Source of the DNA: Hirsutella rhossiliensis
Lineage: Eukaryota > Ascomycota > Sordariomycetes > Hypocreales > Ophiocordycipitaceae
Direction: 5' to 3'
Assembly: GCF_020360975.1 (NCBI RefSeq)
Contig: NW_025408675.1
Coordinates: 496,001-560,000, forward strand
Length of the DNA: 64,000 nucleotides
Shown here: positions 1 through 11,136 of the stretch, piece after piece
Layout: each line of letters starts with the position of its first letter
Position numbering within the stretch: position 1 is the stretch's first letter
Notes under the pieces: generated by a model
Told to the model about the DNA's origin: nothing
What the model saw: only the letters and a program-made list of their open reading frames with translations
The model's database searches: none
Program-made: the position numbers and the translations under genes

Positions 1-183
1 CGCTTGGCCTAAAATTGCTCGCATGTTTGAAGCCCGTATACTTAGCTGCTCAGTGCTCTTGATTCCTCGCCTCGGCGTGAGCCCAGCTTTGCCCAAGCCC
101 CAGGAGGACTAGCTCTTCCTCATGTAATTCAATCATATACCACAATAATTGGCTATTTCTTAACCTGAGAGTGAATCCAGTCT
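1..183. other. left-edge spacer
   Basis: No gene is visible in this short stretch upstream of the tRNA. Open frames here are short and show no recognisable protein. Confidence 0.5.
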
Positions 184-289
184 GCTTCCGTAGCTCAGTT
201 GGCCAGAGCGTTGGTCTCATATTTCTATGATCAAGCGTTTTAACGCCTGAGTAATCCAAAGGTCGTGAGTTCGAGCCTCCCCGGGAGCA
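184..289 (+). tRNA. tRNA-Met (CAT), intron-containing
   Basis: The acceptor arm GCTTCCG (184-190) pairs with CGGGAGC (282-288), followed by discriminator A289. The D arm (TAGCTCAGTTGG...) comes next and the anticodon loop reads CTCATAA once a 32-nt insert at 222-253 is removed. That insert starts one base 3' of the anticodon, the canonical place for eukaryotic tRNA introns. The T arm is GTGAG-TTCGAGC-CTCCC, with one mismatch (T against C) in the stem. The mature length would be 74 nt and the D arm and body look like elongator tRNA-Met rather than initiator. The T-stem mismatch leaves a small chance that this copy is weak or inactive. Confidence 0.88.
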
Positions 290-1242
290 CAGGATATCTT
301 TTTTTGCCAATCCTGGCCCCCCCCCCCCTTTGGTGGGTGTGGCTGAGTGGAGGATTGGATTGGGTGGACGAGGGGTTTGAGCCCCTTTCTTCGTCTTTTT
401 GGCTCAAGCGGCGGGCGGGCTGATGCAGCGGAGACTTGTCCCAAAGTGGAAAGACCCCGCCAACCCACTAATAAACCCTTCGTCGACAGTAACTACAGTA
501 CCTTGCCTCAGCACCCACTCCTTCAGCGACTCTTCTTCCCTCGGGAAGCTCTCGGACAGCAGTATCAAATGCGAGTTGGAAGAGAGGCATGTGTAGGAGG
601 TACCCTTGGAGCGGAAAAGATGCATGCCAAACGTCCTCGGCATCCTCTTCACCTGTACGTGTCGCGTGCATCCAGCCAAAACCTCTACATAATCCTAATT
701 GGGTGGATAGGACGCGCCCTTGAGAAGCCTCCTCGTCTTCGGTCTGATCGTCCAGGGGCACTTCCCTCCCAAATGCCATCCCCAAGTCGCCCGGCCTGGC
801 CATCGAGCTGGTCGTCGCCTCTACGACACGTGCATCATCAATTGCCACGACCAAAACCCGCGGCGGGACCGCCGGTCAAGCCCGTGGCGCCGTCACCAGC
901 GGTAATCCATCGCAATGCCGTCATGGACTGAACAAGTCCTGCCGCCAGGCATTCAGGCAGTCGTTGCCACCTGTCCTCCAATCACGTCGCCAGCTGTCAA
1001 CCGTCAGGCTGTCTGCCAACCGACAGACACAAGCCAGCCACAACACCTGGCTGTCCCCTGCTCATCTCCTGCACTTGTCCGCCTCGTGACGCCTTCTCCC
1101 AAACATACCCTGCCCATGTGCATAGTTTTCTCATGTTTCCCATCTCCTCTTCGAGTTCGTGAGCTTGAGGCGGCAGAGTCCGGCCCAGAATCCTTCCGTG
1201 GCACGCCCGTCGCGCGCCCTTGTGGCGCTCTATTCAGCCGAC
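290..1242. other. spacer and promoter/5' UTR of the ART-E2 gene
   Basis: This holds a 12-C homopolymer at 317-328 and C/T-rich DNA just ahead of the ATG at 1243. Several open frames (for example 347-931) cross it, but none has recognisable content. It is read as spacer plus the promoter and leader of the next gene. Confidence 0.5.
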
Positions 1243-4200
1243 ATGAGCCTCAAGAGGTTTTACCACGACCTGGCCCTCGCCAAAAGGGCCCAGTTCGACA
1301 ACGTCTCCAACATCCGCAAGGGCGAATTGAACGATAGCATCGCATTCACCTTTGCCCACCCGGATCTGGAGAGCCCCGTCGACGTGGAATTCGTCATTCA
1401 TGGTCAGTTCCCGTCGTCGACCCTCGCCTTTATCAACAGTAAGCTTACCGGGATCCAGATGTCGCCGACTATCTGACCGATGCAAAGTTCATGGTCTTGA
1501 CCTCCTCAGACAGCCTTCAAACGACAAAACTTGCCGACTTCCTCCAAGCTCTTTCTGCTCGGATCCCTCGCAACAGCACCGTTGGCGACATTGTTTTGCT
1601 CGTCTCCAACAGGCTCGCCACCAAAATGGAGTCTGGCGCCCAAAGCTCCGAGTCAGAGGGCTTTGATGGCCTCGATATTGACGACGATTTCTTTTCGGAC
1701 ACAAACATGGACGACGAGCTTGATGATGAGGCCGACATTCAAATGACGCCTGCGGATCCCTTTGGCACTCTCGTTGACCGCCACCGCATCGAAATGCTGA
1801 AGAAGTCTCTACAAGAGACTCAGTCAGCGGGACTATGTCTTGGCCTTTTCCCGGCCGTGCCAGCGCGGATGCCCGAAGCCGTCTCGCTCTCCATCCGAGT
1901 CTCGCAGCTCGGGCTTCCCGACGACACTCTGGAGGCGTGGGACCTCAAGGTAAACGAACATTTAATTCTTCTTGTCCGCGTGGGCCGAGGATTGCCTTCC
2001 CTGTCTCAGTATCTCGAGCTCTCTGCCGAACAGGAGCTTGTCCGTTTTCGATTTGGCAAATGCGCAGCTGCCAAGCCGTCCATGGACTCAGTTTGCCCCA
2101 TCGTTGGAAGTCGATACACGGAAAGTAACCCGGGCGAGACCGACAACTGCATCTTCGACTCCTCCGGCTTCCTGCCGACTTGCATGTCCGCCTCCATCAA
2201 TCGCCTGCTGAATCAGTGTCTTCACAGATTGATCGCTCTCCGCAGAGGCCATGGGCTTTCTTGGACCGCGGCACAAGAGGCGATGCAAGCAATGGAGCAG
2301 GGCTCTGCCTTTCGGGATCCCACAAGCCGGGGCGATCGTGCAGATGAAGCAATCATTGGCCCGCGGGCTCCCACCCTTCTGGGTAAAGACTTCGCAGTCG
2401 ACTGTGAGGAGCACTTCAGCATTCCTTTGGTTGCCATGCAAGTTGCGCTTCGGCAGTTTGTGCGTTGCACCGAGTTCTGCATGGTCTGCTACGGGAAACT
2501 CGACCACGGACCTGGCTCGCTGAAGCCGTACGTCTGCGCCAAGCCTCTGTGTCTGTACCAGTATCTCTCTCTGGGCTTTGGCCCGAGCGTCGAGCACGAA
2601 ATCATCAACAGCCCGCACGTCGTCGATCTTCTCATTTCCTTCTTCTATTCCGCTGTCTGGAATGATCGGCTTCGCGAGTTCCCGACAGGCCTCCCGCTCA
2701 AGGTACCCGACTTCCAGGAGCCAGCCAAAAGCATCGCCGCCCAGGTTCAACTCAAGGACAACACGATTCGCATCCGACCGGACCACAGCGAGGCACACCA
2801 GGCCATCAAATCTGGTGATTTTGTTGCTCTATTCACATCGGATGTCAGGAGTGAGTTCTTCTTCCCCTTCTCCCCCCAGACGACCGTCACCAAGCCTTGC
2901 GCAGTGTGTCCATCAATCAAGTAACTTGACTTGGTTGCTTGAAGTTGGTTGATTACATAACAGTCAATCACGAGTAACGATCTCTCCGACCAAGCAAAAG
3001 TAAAGCTTTCTGCATTACTCGGGTTTACTCCGAGTTACCGGTACCTGACTAGCGTTGATTTCAGGCAATTTCGTGATACCCATGTCATGAAAGTGGACGA
3101 ACCCCTTTCCTCTCGCCGATTGAGCTTGGTGATTACAGTTACTTTCTTCGTGCCTGATTCATCAACATCCTGCAGAAACTGTTCAACGCTGAGGAAGCCA
3201 GCAATGCCCTCTCACTCAGCTTTCGATCCTTGCAATCATCTCGGGCACGTCACGCCTCCCAAGACGCCTTCCCAGTCGGTCCCCGACGAGCCAAGCATCT
3301 CCCATGAAAGGGACTTGCCAAAGGCATCGCAATGCGTTTTCCCTATATCTTGGGAGAAGATTCGTTACGACAGAAAACCGTTGGCCACCATACGATATCG
3401 TCAGCCTCACAAGCGCGCAATGAACTCGAAGGCGCAACCATCGATAATCTACAAACACGGTGCGCAACTCACGACAGACGGCGACAACAAGTACTGGCTC
3501 TGCAAATATTGCCATGTAAGCGGACGTCACGACACAGCGCTCTTTGCCAGCGAGAGTACGACGAGCATCATCTATCACCTTAGGCACCACCACAAACTTG
3601 CCGAGTTCGGTTACAAAGTGGCAGGGTCCGACCCCTTCAGCATCTCTCAAGGAGCCACCAAGGCCGCGTCGTACTTGGGGAGCCGACGCATGGTGTTCAA
3701 TGACCTCCAGTTTCGAAGTCATTTTGCCGACTGGGTCATTGATCTTGATTTGACTTTCCGCCAAGCGACTCACCGACGAACAAATGAAATATTTGCATTG
3801 TGCCTGGAAGACATCGACAAAGTTTTGCCGAAAAGCCCGTCAGCGCTGAGCAGTTGGGTCAGCGAAAATGGTTCGGTGACAACGGCAGGCGCGCCTGGCT
3901 GAAAGAACAGCTCCGCCTGTCCAAAAGCAAGATCCACGTCTCGACAGATGCTTGGACATCTGAAGAAGGTACCAACTATTTGGCTATAGTTTCTCACTTT
4001 CTAGACGCTGCATACAAGCTGCAAACGGCTTTGCTGGATTTGCCAGTTTTGAAGGGCCCCCACACTGGCGAGAATATCGCCAAAGTCCTTGCAGCGGTCA
4101 TGGGGTCATACGAGATCGGTCAGAACGTTGGTTTCTTCATGATGGACAACGCAAGTAGTAACGACACTTGCATTCGAGAGCTGGCGAAGCGCTATCCTGT

Positions 4201-7200
4201 CATCAAGCCTCAGAGTCGCCTGCGCTGCGTCGGCCATATGCTCAACCTAATCGTCAAAGCCCTTCTCTTTGGGTAGGGTGTCGGCAAGTTGGAGAAACAG
4301 CTTTGCGGCGCGTCTGAAGTGGAGCGTTTTGAAATCTGGAGAAAGCATAGCTTCGTCGGTAAACTTCACAATTTCTGTGTTTGGGTAAACAGAAGTGACC
4401 AAAGGCGGGAGCAGCTGAAACGGTATATTTTGCAGGCTTACGAGGAAGGCAGCATTGAACTGCTCTACACTAGAGTCCTGGTCGACGGCGGAATCCGCTG
4501 GAACTCTGCATATGCAATGATTCAGAGGGCGGTCAAGCTCCGTCATGCGATTGATCTGTTCTTCCTCAACTATTGCTACGGTGGCGTAGGGTACGACATT
4601 TCGCAAGACGTACTAACCCCACAAGATTGGATTGACTTGCACCATTTTCTCGACATCTTGAAGCCTTTCAAAGATCTGACAAAACGCATGGAGGGCCGAG
4701 CCAACAAAGCTGGCCTGGAAGGATCACATGGCTCCTTCATGAAACAATTGAATCATTCGATGTCCTCTTCAAAAGCTCCAAGAGGCCGGAAGATTTGCCG
4801 ATGACCATCCCGACGTGGTTTCAACGTATTATTCCCACGCAATCGATGCTGCTCGCATCAAGCTAGAAGAGTACTTCGGCCTTACCGATGCCACCCCAGC
4901 TTATCGGTGCGCTGTCGCATTGCATCCGGCGAATAAGTTTGCTTACTTCGAACTTGAGTGGAGTCACAACAAGCAGTGGATCAGTGAGGCAAAGAGCGTG
5001 GTTCAAGAAGTTTTCGCAGAATACGAAGACGCATACATGGAAGCGGACGCTGCGGACCATGAGGAGGCTTCGTCGCTGGCCCTAGGAGAAGTCGTCGCTG
5101 ATAAGGCTGGCGATGATCTCGTCGCCCTTGACCCACTCCAGGAAGCTCGCAAACGCCGACAGATGCTGGCTGAGCTTGCGGCGTCCGGCAAGGGAAGGAG
5201 GAAAAGAGCGAGACTAACTTCTGAGCTCGACGAGTTTATGGCTAGGAATAACAAGGCTGATTCGGAAGTCGAAGATCCCTTGCAATGGTGGATCTGTCAT
5301 GCGGCAGACTACCCAGTTCTGTCGCAAATGGCTTTCGACTTGTTCACTTGTCCAGCAATGAGTGCTGAATGTGAGCGGGTTTTCTCTCAGACCAAAAAGG
5401 TCATCACGGATGAGCGGAATCGCCTCAGCTCCAACACCGTGGCAGCTATCGAATGCCAAAAGCACCTACTTCGATCTGGCATGCTATCGTAGTCATGCTC
5501 GAGGAGCACTTTTTTTCCCCTCGTCCCAAGGTCACAGGCGGACAAGATATAGAGATCACTCAAGCAAATCGGCTCCCGGAGTCAAGTAATGTCAACCAAC
5601 CAAGTAAAGCACAGCCATTTCTTCGAGTAAACCAAGTCGAGTAAACGGATCCTTCAACCAAGTCAAGTAAGGGTGTCATTTTCTGCTTTACTTGGTTGAT
5701 GGACACACTGGCCTTGCGCAGGTGCTCACGATTCTAACAATACTCTAGCGGTGAGTGGCCATTTGTGCCTGGTCACAAAAGTGACGCAGCACGAGTGTAT
5801 TCTCGAGATCATGTGCAAGTTCTCTGAGCCGACCGGCGATATCTGGCCAAACTTGCCACAGCTGCAACAAAACGGCACTGGGCCCGAGACTGGCTGGACA
5901 AAAGCCTTCATCTTTCCATTTGTCCATGACCTTGACCGATTTTCCGGCCGGCAACGGAATGCGCTACTGACTTTGATCTTGTCATGCATTCCCCCAGTTC
6001 TGGACATGAGAGCATATCTGCTGAACGGACCCGGTAGGCAGTTGTCTTCGTGGACCCGGACGAGCCGGTCTTCTCTCGTGCTCTTGGAATGGATTCTGGC
6101 CTCAAACAGATCGCACATTGTTCAGGATCAGCCAGTTACTGACCCGAAGAAAGCGCCGTCCACAGGAAAAAAGCCAGCATGGGAGACAACGCGTGGTGAC
6201 GAACCGGTGGCTAAGTACTTGCAATTTCGATTTGCCCAGGGCTCGCCGGACAAGGAGCACCAATTTTCTCAAGAACTCGACAAGCATACTGTTGACAGCA
6301 AAGGGAAGAAGCAAGAGTTCCCGAGCCTCTTTGCGTGGCACGGCAGCTCTCTCGGAAACTGGCATAGCATTATTCGCACGGGTCTCGACTTCGAAACAAT
6401 CGCAAACGGACGGTCATACGGCAACGGCGTCTACATGAGCCGTCACATGGCTGTCAGTAGCGGTTACGCCGGGATCATCTCGAAACCCGATATTGATTCT
6501 GCCAGCTTTGCTATGGTAGGTGCTTTATTGCACACAGGATTCTTTTTGGGTGCTAACTCTGCTTCGAATAGTCGACCTGTTGGCACAACTCTCAGTTGCG
6601 GCCTTCACGAGCTCTCAGTCTCTGCGAGATTGTCAACCGACCGGACCAGTTTGTCTCCAAGTCCCCGCACTACGTTGTTAACCAGATCCAATGGATCCAG
6701 TGCCGATATCTGTACGTCGAGGTGCAGCCAACGCCCAAGGCGCTCAAGGAGCCGTTCCCGGGTCGGCGAAACAAGGTCTCGGAGGGCTACGTCCCGCAGG
6801 ACCCCATGGCTAGACTACTCGGATCGCATGATGAGCTTTTTGAGGTTCCGCTAGCGGCAATCCCGGTCTGCCGACGTGCTGGCCTGCTCACGTCGGCCAA
6901 AGTGGGGTCGAGCGAGGAACCTAAGAAGAGTGAAGAGGCTGATGAGGCTACGGATGACGACGTCGAAGGAGATGATCTCGAGCTCCTGAATATCCCTGAC
7001 GATGAATCAGAAGGAGGACCTCAGGGTTTCGAGCGACCTCAAATGTCGGCCTTTAGCAAGTCACCCGATGACGGTTTCCCTGCGGCAAATGGCGCAGCTT
7101 TGGACAATGGTGGCTCAGCGACCGATGATCGCCATGGGCACAAGAGCGCATCGGAATTCCGCCCCGGGGCGCTTGACCACGACTCCCTGCCGAAGCTGCC

Positions 7201-7789
7201 GCCCCCCTCGTGGGCCGGCTCGTCCCCCCACGCCCTGCACGCATTGACCAGGGAAGTCAAGGACCTGCACAAGACGCAATCGCAGAGCCCGGTCCACAAC
7301 CTGGGCTGGTACATCAACATGGACAAGATGGACAACCTGTTCCACTGGATCGTCGAGCTCCACAGCTTCGACGCCGCCCTGCCGCTGGCTCAAGACATGG
7401 CGCGCCTGGGCCGCGCCAGCATCGTGCTCGAGGTGCGCTTCGGCGCCGGCTTCCCCCTGTCCCCGCCCTTTGTGCGCGTCGTGCGACCCCGGCTGCTGTC
7501 CTTTGCCCGCGGCGGCGGCGGTCACGTCACCGCGGGCGGCGCCATCTGCTCCGAGCTCCTCACCAACTCGGGTTGGTCCCCGGCGCTTACCATGGAGAAG
7601 GTGCTGCTCCAGGTGCGCCTGGGCCTGTGCGAGCTCGACCCGCCTGCCCGGCTCGACGACCGCGAGTCGATGCGCAACGCCGACTATGGCATGGCCGAGG
7701 CCGCCGCGGCGTATAAGCGGGCGGCCACCGCGCACGGCTGGAAAGTTCCCGTGGATCTCGAGCAAATTGCCGCCATGAGCTGGGAGTGA
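1243..7789 (+). CDS. PARP-like ADP-ribosyltransferase fused to a UBE2Q-type E2 domain
   Basis: Exons 1243-1402, 1459-2850, 5749-6515 and 6572-7789 join in frame to 1178 residues. The N-terminal part (about 1-110) looks RWD-like and is followed by an acidic stretch. Exon 3 carries the ADP-ribosyltransferase core: a WHGS motif (His about 715) and GNGVYMSR (Tyr about 746), as in the PARP6/8/16 group, where the third catalytic position is not Glu; mono-ADP-ribosylation is therefore expected. After an acidic linker, exon 4 ends in a ubiquitin-conjugating fold with GGAICSELL (active Cys about 1099) and GWSP, as in UBE2Q proteins. This architecture is known in filamentous fungi; substrates are unknown. 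Introns 1 and 3 are 56 nt each. Intron 2 (2851-5748) holds a hAT element; without it the intron would be 81 nt, with donor GTGAGT and branch CTAAC ten bases before the acceptor. The frame is intact, so the gene is probably still expressed if the long intron is spliced. Confidence 0.88.
2894..2901. repeat. target-site duplication, left copy
   Basis: GCCTTGCG directly precedes the left inverted repeat and is repeated exactly after the right one (5711-5718). Confidence 0.95.
2902..3060. repeat. left terminal inverted repeat and subterminal repeats
   Basis: After the 23-bp inverted repeat come several short copies, in both orientations, of CAAGTAA / TTACTTGG-like words (CAATCAAGTAA, CTTGACTTGGTTG, ACTCGGGTTTACTC). 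The same words recur at 5585-5700 inside the right end. Such clustered subterminal repeats are the usual transposase-binding sites of hAT elements; binding here is inferred. Confidence 0.7.
3204..5492 (+). pseudogene. hAT transposase, broken by frameshifts and a nonsense codon
   Basis: The pieces in order are 3204-3902, 3800-4276, 4289-4804 and 4815-5492. The first holds a BED zinc finger (WLCKYCHVSG ... HLRHHH, about 3500-3600). The second carries the RNase-H-like catalytic start (STDAWTSEEG) and the second acidic motif (MMDNASSND). The last ends in the hAT dimerisation domain (QWWICHAADYPVLSQMAFD ... SAECERVFSQ). The frame changes at about 3830-3860, an in-frame TAG interrupts at 4274-4276, and at least one more shift lies at about 4730-4800, where the matching sequence moves between frames. 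The frame is not continuous and no short intron explains the breaks, so this copy should not make active transposase, although its intact ends could be moved by an active relative. Confidence 0.88.
5585..5710. repeat. right subterminal repeats and terminal inverted repeat
   Basis: Repeated words AACCAAGTAAAG, GAGTAAACCAAGTCGAGTAA and CAACCAAGTCAAGTAAG lead into TTACTTGGTTGATGGACACACTG, the inverse of the left end. Confidence 0.75.
5711..5718. repeat. target-site duplication, right copy
   Basis: GCCTTGCG directly follows the right inverted repeat. Removing the element and one copy restores an 81-nt host intron. Confidence 0.95.
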
Positions 7790-8869
7790 ATACGGCTGAA
7801 GGAGGGTCAGATGAAGCGAGAAAGTGTGTTGCGACGAGCACGGCGCACTAGTGAGAGACGACGACAAGCTTTATTTTGTACTATTTGGCACCCTCTTCTT
7901 GTTAAACCGTCACGGGGAGCACGAGCTGTCTGACTGGACCAGATGAATTGCCATGAGGTCGTGGCCGAACGATTCATGTCGTACGAACGCGAGGGGAAGA
8001 TGAAAAGGGTATGCGTAGGAAGGGAAGCAAAGCAGGCATAAGGGGCCAAAAAGAAATCACCATGTATTCGTACTTTGTATCAAATAGATCAGAGATTAAT
8101 GGGCATCCATAGCATGCCCCTTTCCTCCGTCAATCCGAGCGTCAAATCGGCGACGCCGAGGGCAGTCTTTGCCGCAGCCAGCCAGCACCTATGCGCGTCT
8201 GTTTCCTTTTCCCTGATTTTATAGTACACGAGCCAGAATCCGGACGCTCTATCCAATGTTCAGGTTCTACGGTCCAATTACTCCCTCTAGATTGCCAAGA
8301 TACAAAGCCTGCTACTCCGAGGCGGAATATCATGTCATGGGCTGCATATAGGCGGCAAGAGAGAGAAGAATTGCGAGGGTCAGAGGAAGAGTGAACGAAA
8401 AAACGACGAAAACAGCTCGGTTGGCTGCGGACACTCGCCACCAGATATCCTATCCGGCCGGCCGGCTCTCCTCCTTTTTCTTGTTTTCCCTAATAACATC
8501 TCTACTCAAGCAGTCCTTCTCAGGCCCGCAGCAATAAGCGTTCAGAAGTCAGATGCAGATGCAAAACATACCCAAGGCCGGGCCAAAATCGACAAAGCTC
8601 CGCCGTGCAAAACTCCACAAAATCATTGTTTCCTGTAGCAGTTGCTGCAGCTTGTTGTCTCTTGCCTGTTGGGCAAGCTCAGACGGATGTCCAAGCAGAA
8701 GAGGAACGTCAGGCAGACAACAAAAAGAGGGGAAGAAATGAGAGACAAAAATGCCACCGGAGATGTCTAGAAGCTCCCGTTCGTCTTCAATCGAAAAACG
8801 ACTACCATCTAATCGGAACCGGGCTGGCGACCAAGCAGGGCCCGAATCACCCAACCACCGCGTGCCACC
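7790..8869. other. convergent 3' spacer
   Basis: This lies between the stop codons of the ART-E2 gene and PRS1, which point toward each other. I see only 3' UTR-like DNA and short noise frames. Confidence 0.5.
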
Positions 8870-10212
8870 TTAGCCGTGCTGGAAAAGCCTGCTGATGGAC
8901 TCGCCGTGGTGGACGCGGCGGATGGCCTCGGCAAAGACGGGGGCTATATCCAGAACCTCCAATTTGGGGCACAGGCGGCGGTGCTCTTCCTGGGGGACCG
9001 AGTTGGTGACAATGATCTTGTCAATGGCCGAGGCGTTGAGGCGCGGGATGGCATCTCCGCTGAAGATGCCGTGGGTAAGGAGGGCGTAGACACGAGTTGC
9101 GCCCTCGCGCTTGAGCAGCTTGGCGGCGCGAGTGATGGTGTTTGCGGTATCCGCAAGATCGTCAACGAGGATGCAGACGCGGTCGGCAATGTCGCCAACG
9201 AGCATCATGCTGGCGTTGCGCTGTTCGGTAAACTTGATGGGACGGCGTTCCTAGAATGAAGTGAGCAGTGTTCCGACAGAACGTTAAAGCGCACTACCTT
9301 GTGGATGAGAGCAAACTCAATGTCAAGGTCGTCGGCAATGGCCGTGGCTCGCTTGGCGCCGCCGGCGTCGGGAGAGACGACGACAGCCTCCTTGTAGTCG
9401 GGAATGTGCTTCATGATGTAATTTTGCAGCAGGGGCTTGCCGTAGAGGTTGTCGACGGGGACGTCGAAAAAGCCCTGGTACTGGGGGTCGTGGAGGTCCA
9501 TGGTGATGATGTGGTCGGCGCCGGCGCAGGTGAGGAGATCGGCGATGAGGGTGCCGGCCTGCGCAACCCATTGCTTGTAGCCGGGCTTGGGCTGAAAGGC
9601 GGAGATGCTGCTGGGGTTCTCGTAGTCGTGCGTGGTGAAGTTTGTGAGCGAGGAGGCGGGGCGGCCGTTGGAGCCGACGCTGGAGAGGGTGTCAGAACGC
9701 TTGGGCAAGCTGGACTCGGCCGGGGCGTCCTCGGCGATGACGCTCTTGGACAGCTTCTCGGCAAGGCTGTGGGCGCCGTTTGCGATGCCGAGGCCGTTGG
9801 TGCGGGGGACGCCGGGGCGAGGCGTGGCCGGCACGCTCTCAAAGGTGTAGTCCTTTGCGAAATGGGCGTCGGAGGACTTGGACAGCGGGGCGCCCGTCTT
9901 GTTGTAGGGCCAGTCGGGCTGTCGCGAGTAGGGGAAGAGGGGGATGACGGCGGTGACGCGCTTTGCCGAGCCCGTCTTGCAGGCCGAGATCATGATACAC
10001 AGGTCAATGAGGTTGTCATTGACGCAGCCGGAGCCGGACTGGATGATGTAGACATCTTTGCCGCGAACCGAGTCCTTGATCTCGCAACGGCTCTCGCCGC
10101 CCGAGAACTTGCCGAGGATGCGGTCGCCGGGCGGGATGCAGAGGATGTTGCAGACGCTCTCCGTCAGATGCGGGTGCGAGTTGCCGCCGAGCAGGACAAT
10201 GTTGCGGACCAT
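8870..10212 (-). CDS. PRS1: ribose-phosphate pyrophosphokinase (PRPP synthetase)
   Basis: This enzyme makes 5-phosphoribosyl 1-pyrophosphate from ribose 5-phosphate and ATP, feeding purine, pyrimidine, histidine, tryptophan and NAD synthesis. Exons 10212-9298 and 9250-8870 give 431 residues, close to yeast Prs1 (427). Family motifs are present: FSGGESRCEIKDSVRG near the N-terminus, DLHDPQYQGFFDVPVDNLYG, the flexible-loop region SPDAGGAKRA, and the PRPP-binding VCILVDDLADTANTI. As in yeast Prs1, a non-homologous insert splits the catalytic core; here it is about 110 residues, beginning after the RQPDWPYNKTGAPLS stretch and rich in Ser, Pro and Thr. The 47-nt intron (9251-9297) falls at phase 0. 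It is divergent from RPC17 across about 925 bp. Confidence 0.95.
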
Positions 10213-11136
10213 GGCGACGCGTCGTCTTGGATTCGGAGACCCGTGGGCAGCCTTGGCCTTGGCTTGGAGGAGGAAAGAGGCGCTTTGAGATGTACAGGAG
10301 AGTTTTTTCAGTCTTCTGCCCTTCCCCCGCCAGACCCGTTGAGAATAGTGGGGAGATGAAGCCGACTTGGCTTTGGTCAGCGAACAATGGCGGGCGGCCT
10401 CGGGTCAAGGCGACGATGGGAGGGGGAAGAAGGGATGTTAAAGAATCAGCATGGTGACGGACGGGCCCGAGACGGAACGAAGAGCGGGAAACCGAGGCAA
10501 AGCGATGACAGACGAAGGGGGGAAGTGGTTTGATTTTTTTAGGGAGCCTCTGACTCGATGGACTCACCAGGCAAAGTAAAGTACAGTGCAAAGTTTAGCG
10601 GACCACAAGCGCGTCGGCATGGCGGGGTAGGGCGGCTAACTCTACTAGTATGTCGTCAGCAGCGAGTGCATGCATCAAGCAGCATGCGCTGTAACAGCCA
10701 CAGCGCGCTCACTGTACTTCGTACTGTAAGGCCCCTCAATACCTCGACGCTGATTGGCCCTGCCAAGCCTCGCAGCACGCCATGCCTCTTTTTTCTTTCA
10801 CTACATGAATAAGGTACCTACCTACCTTATGCACCACTAAGGTGTACTTCCTACTGTACCTGGCAGCTAATGTCTCTCGGGACGAGGGGGAAAAAATCAC
10901 CTCAGATCCCCCGGCCAGATACACTGTGCCAATTAAGAATACCCTTTCTCTCTCCGTCAGACCTGTTGGCCTGCCTAGGCAGTAATACTAACCATCAGTG
11001 ACTCCCGCAATAGGCTCTCATGAAAAGCTCGCGACGCCGACCGACTGCGCTCTTCCTCCTTGCACTCAGATAGTGGAAGCTCACCATCCGTGTCCACTTC
11101 CCAGCAAGGCGCCTCATCGGCCCGTGAGAACCAGCC
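10213..11136. promoter_or_regulatory. divergent promoter region PRS1 / RPC17
   Basis: A C/T-rich leader lies next to PRS1, a CCAAT box in inverse orientation (ATTGG) near 10750, and a run GGTACCTACCTACCTTA at about 10812-10828. Both flanking genes start outward from here, so it should contain two promoters. The exact start sites cannot be read. Confidence 0.45.

Larger units (their letters stand above)
2902..5710 (+). mobile_element. hAT-family DNA transposon, decayed, inside a host intron
   Basis: The 2809-bp element begins CAGTGTGTCCATCAATCAAG and the inverse of its right end reads CAGTGTGTCCATCAACCAAG, that is, terminal inverted repeats of 23 bp with one mismatch. It is flanked by a perfect 8-bp direct repeat GCCTTGCG (2894-2901 and 5711-5718), the target-site duplication length typical of hAT elements. 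Inside is a broken transposase with a BED zinc finger and a hAT dimerisation domain. Both the repeats and the duplication are nearly perfect, which suggests a fairly recent insertion, although the transposase frame is broken. Base composition is lower in GC than the neighbouring exons, and there is no massive C-to-T damage, so repeat-induced point mutation looks weak here. Confidence 0.95.

Noticed and set aside
2851..5748. Transposon disrupting (inactivating) the ART-E2 coding region
   Set aside because: The insertion lies between a good donor and a good branch/acceptor pair, and the exons keep phase, so it is an intronic insertion, not a broken exon.
9268..10359. 363-residue open frame on the plus strand
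   Set aside because: It is the antisense of PRS1 exon 1, rich in Gly, Val and Ala from GC-rich codons.
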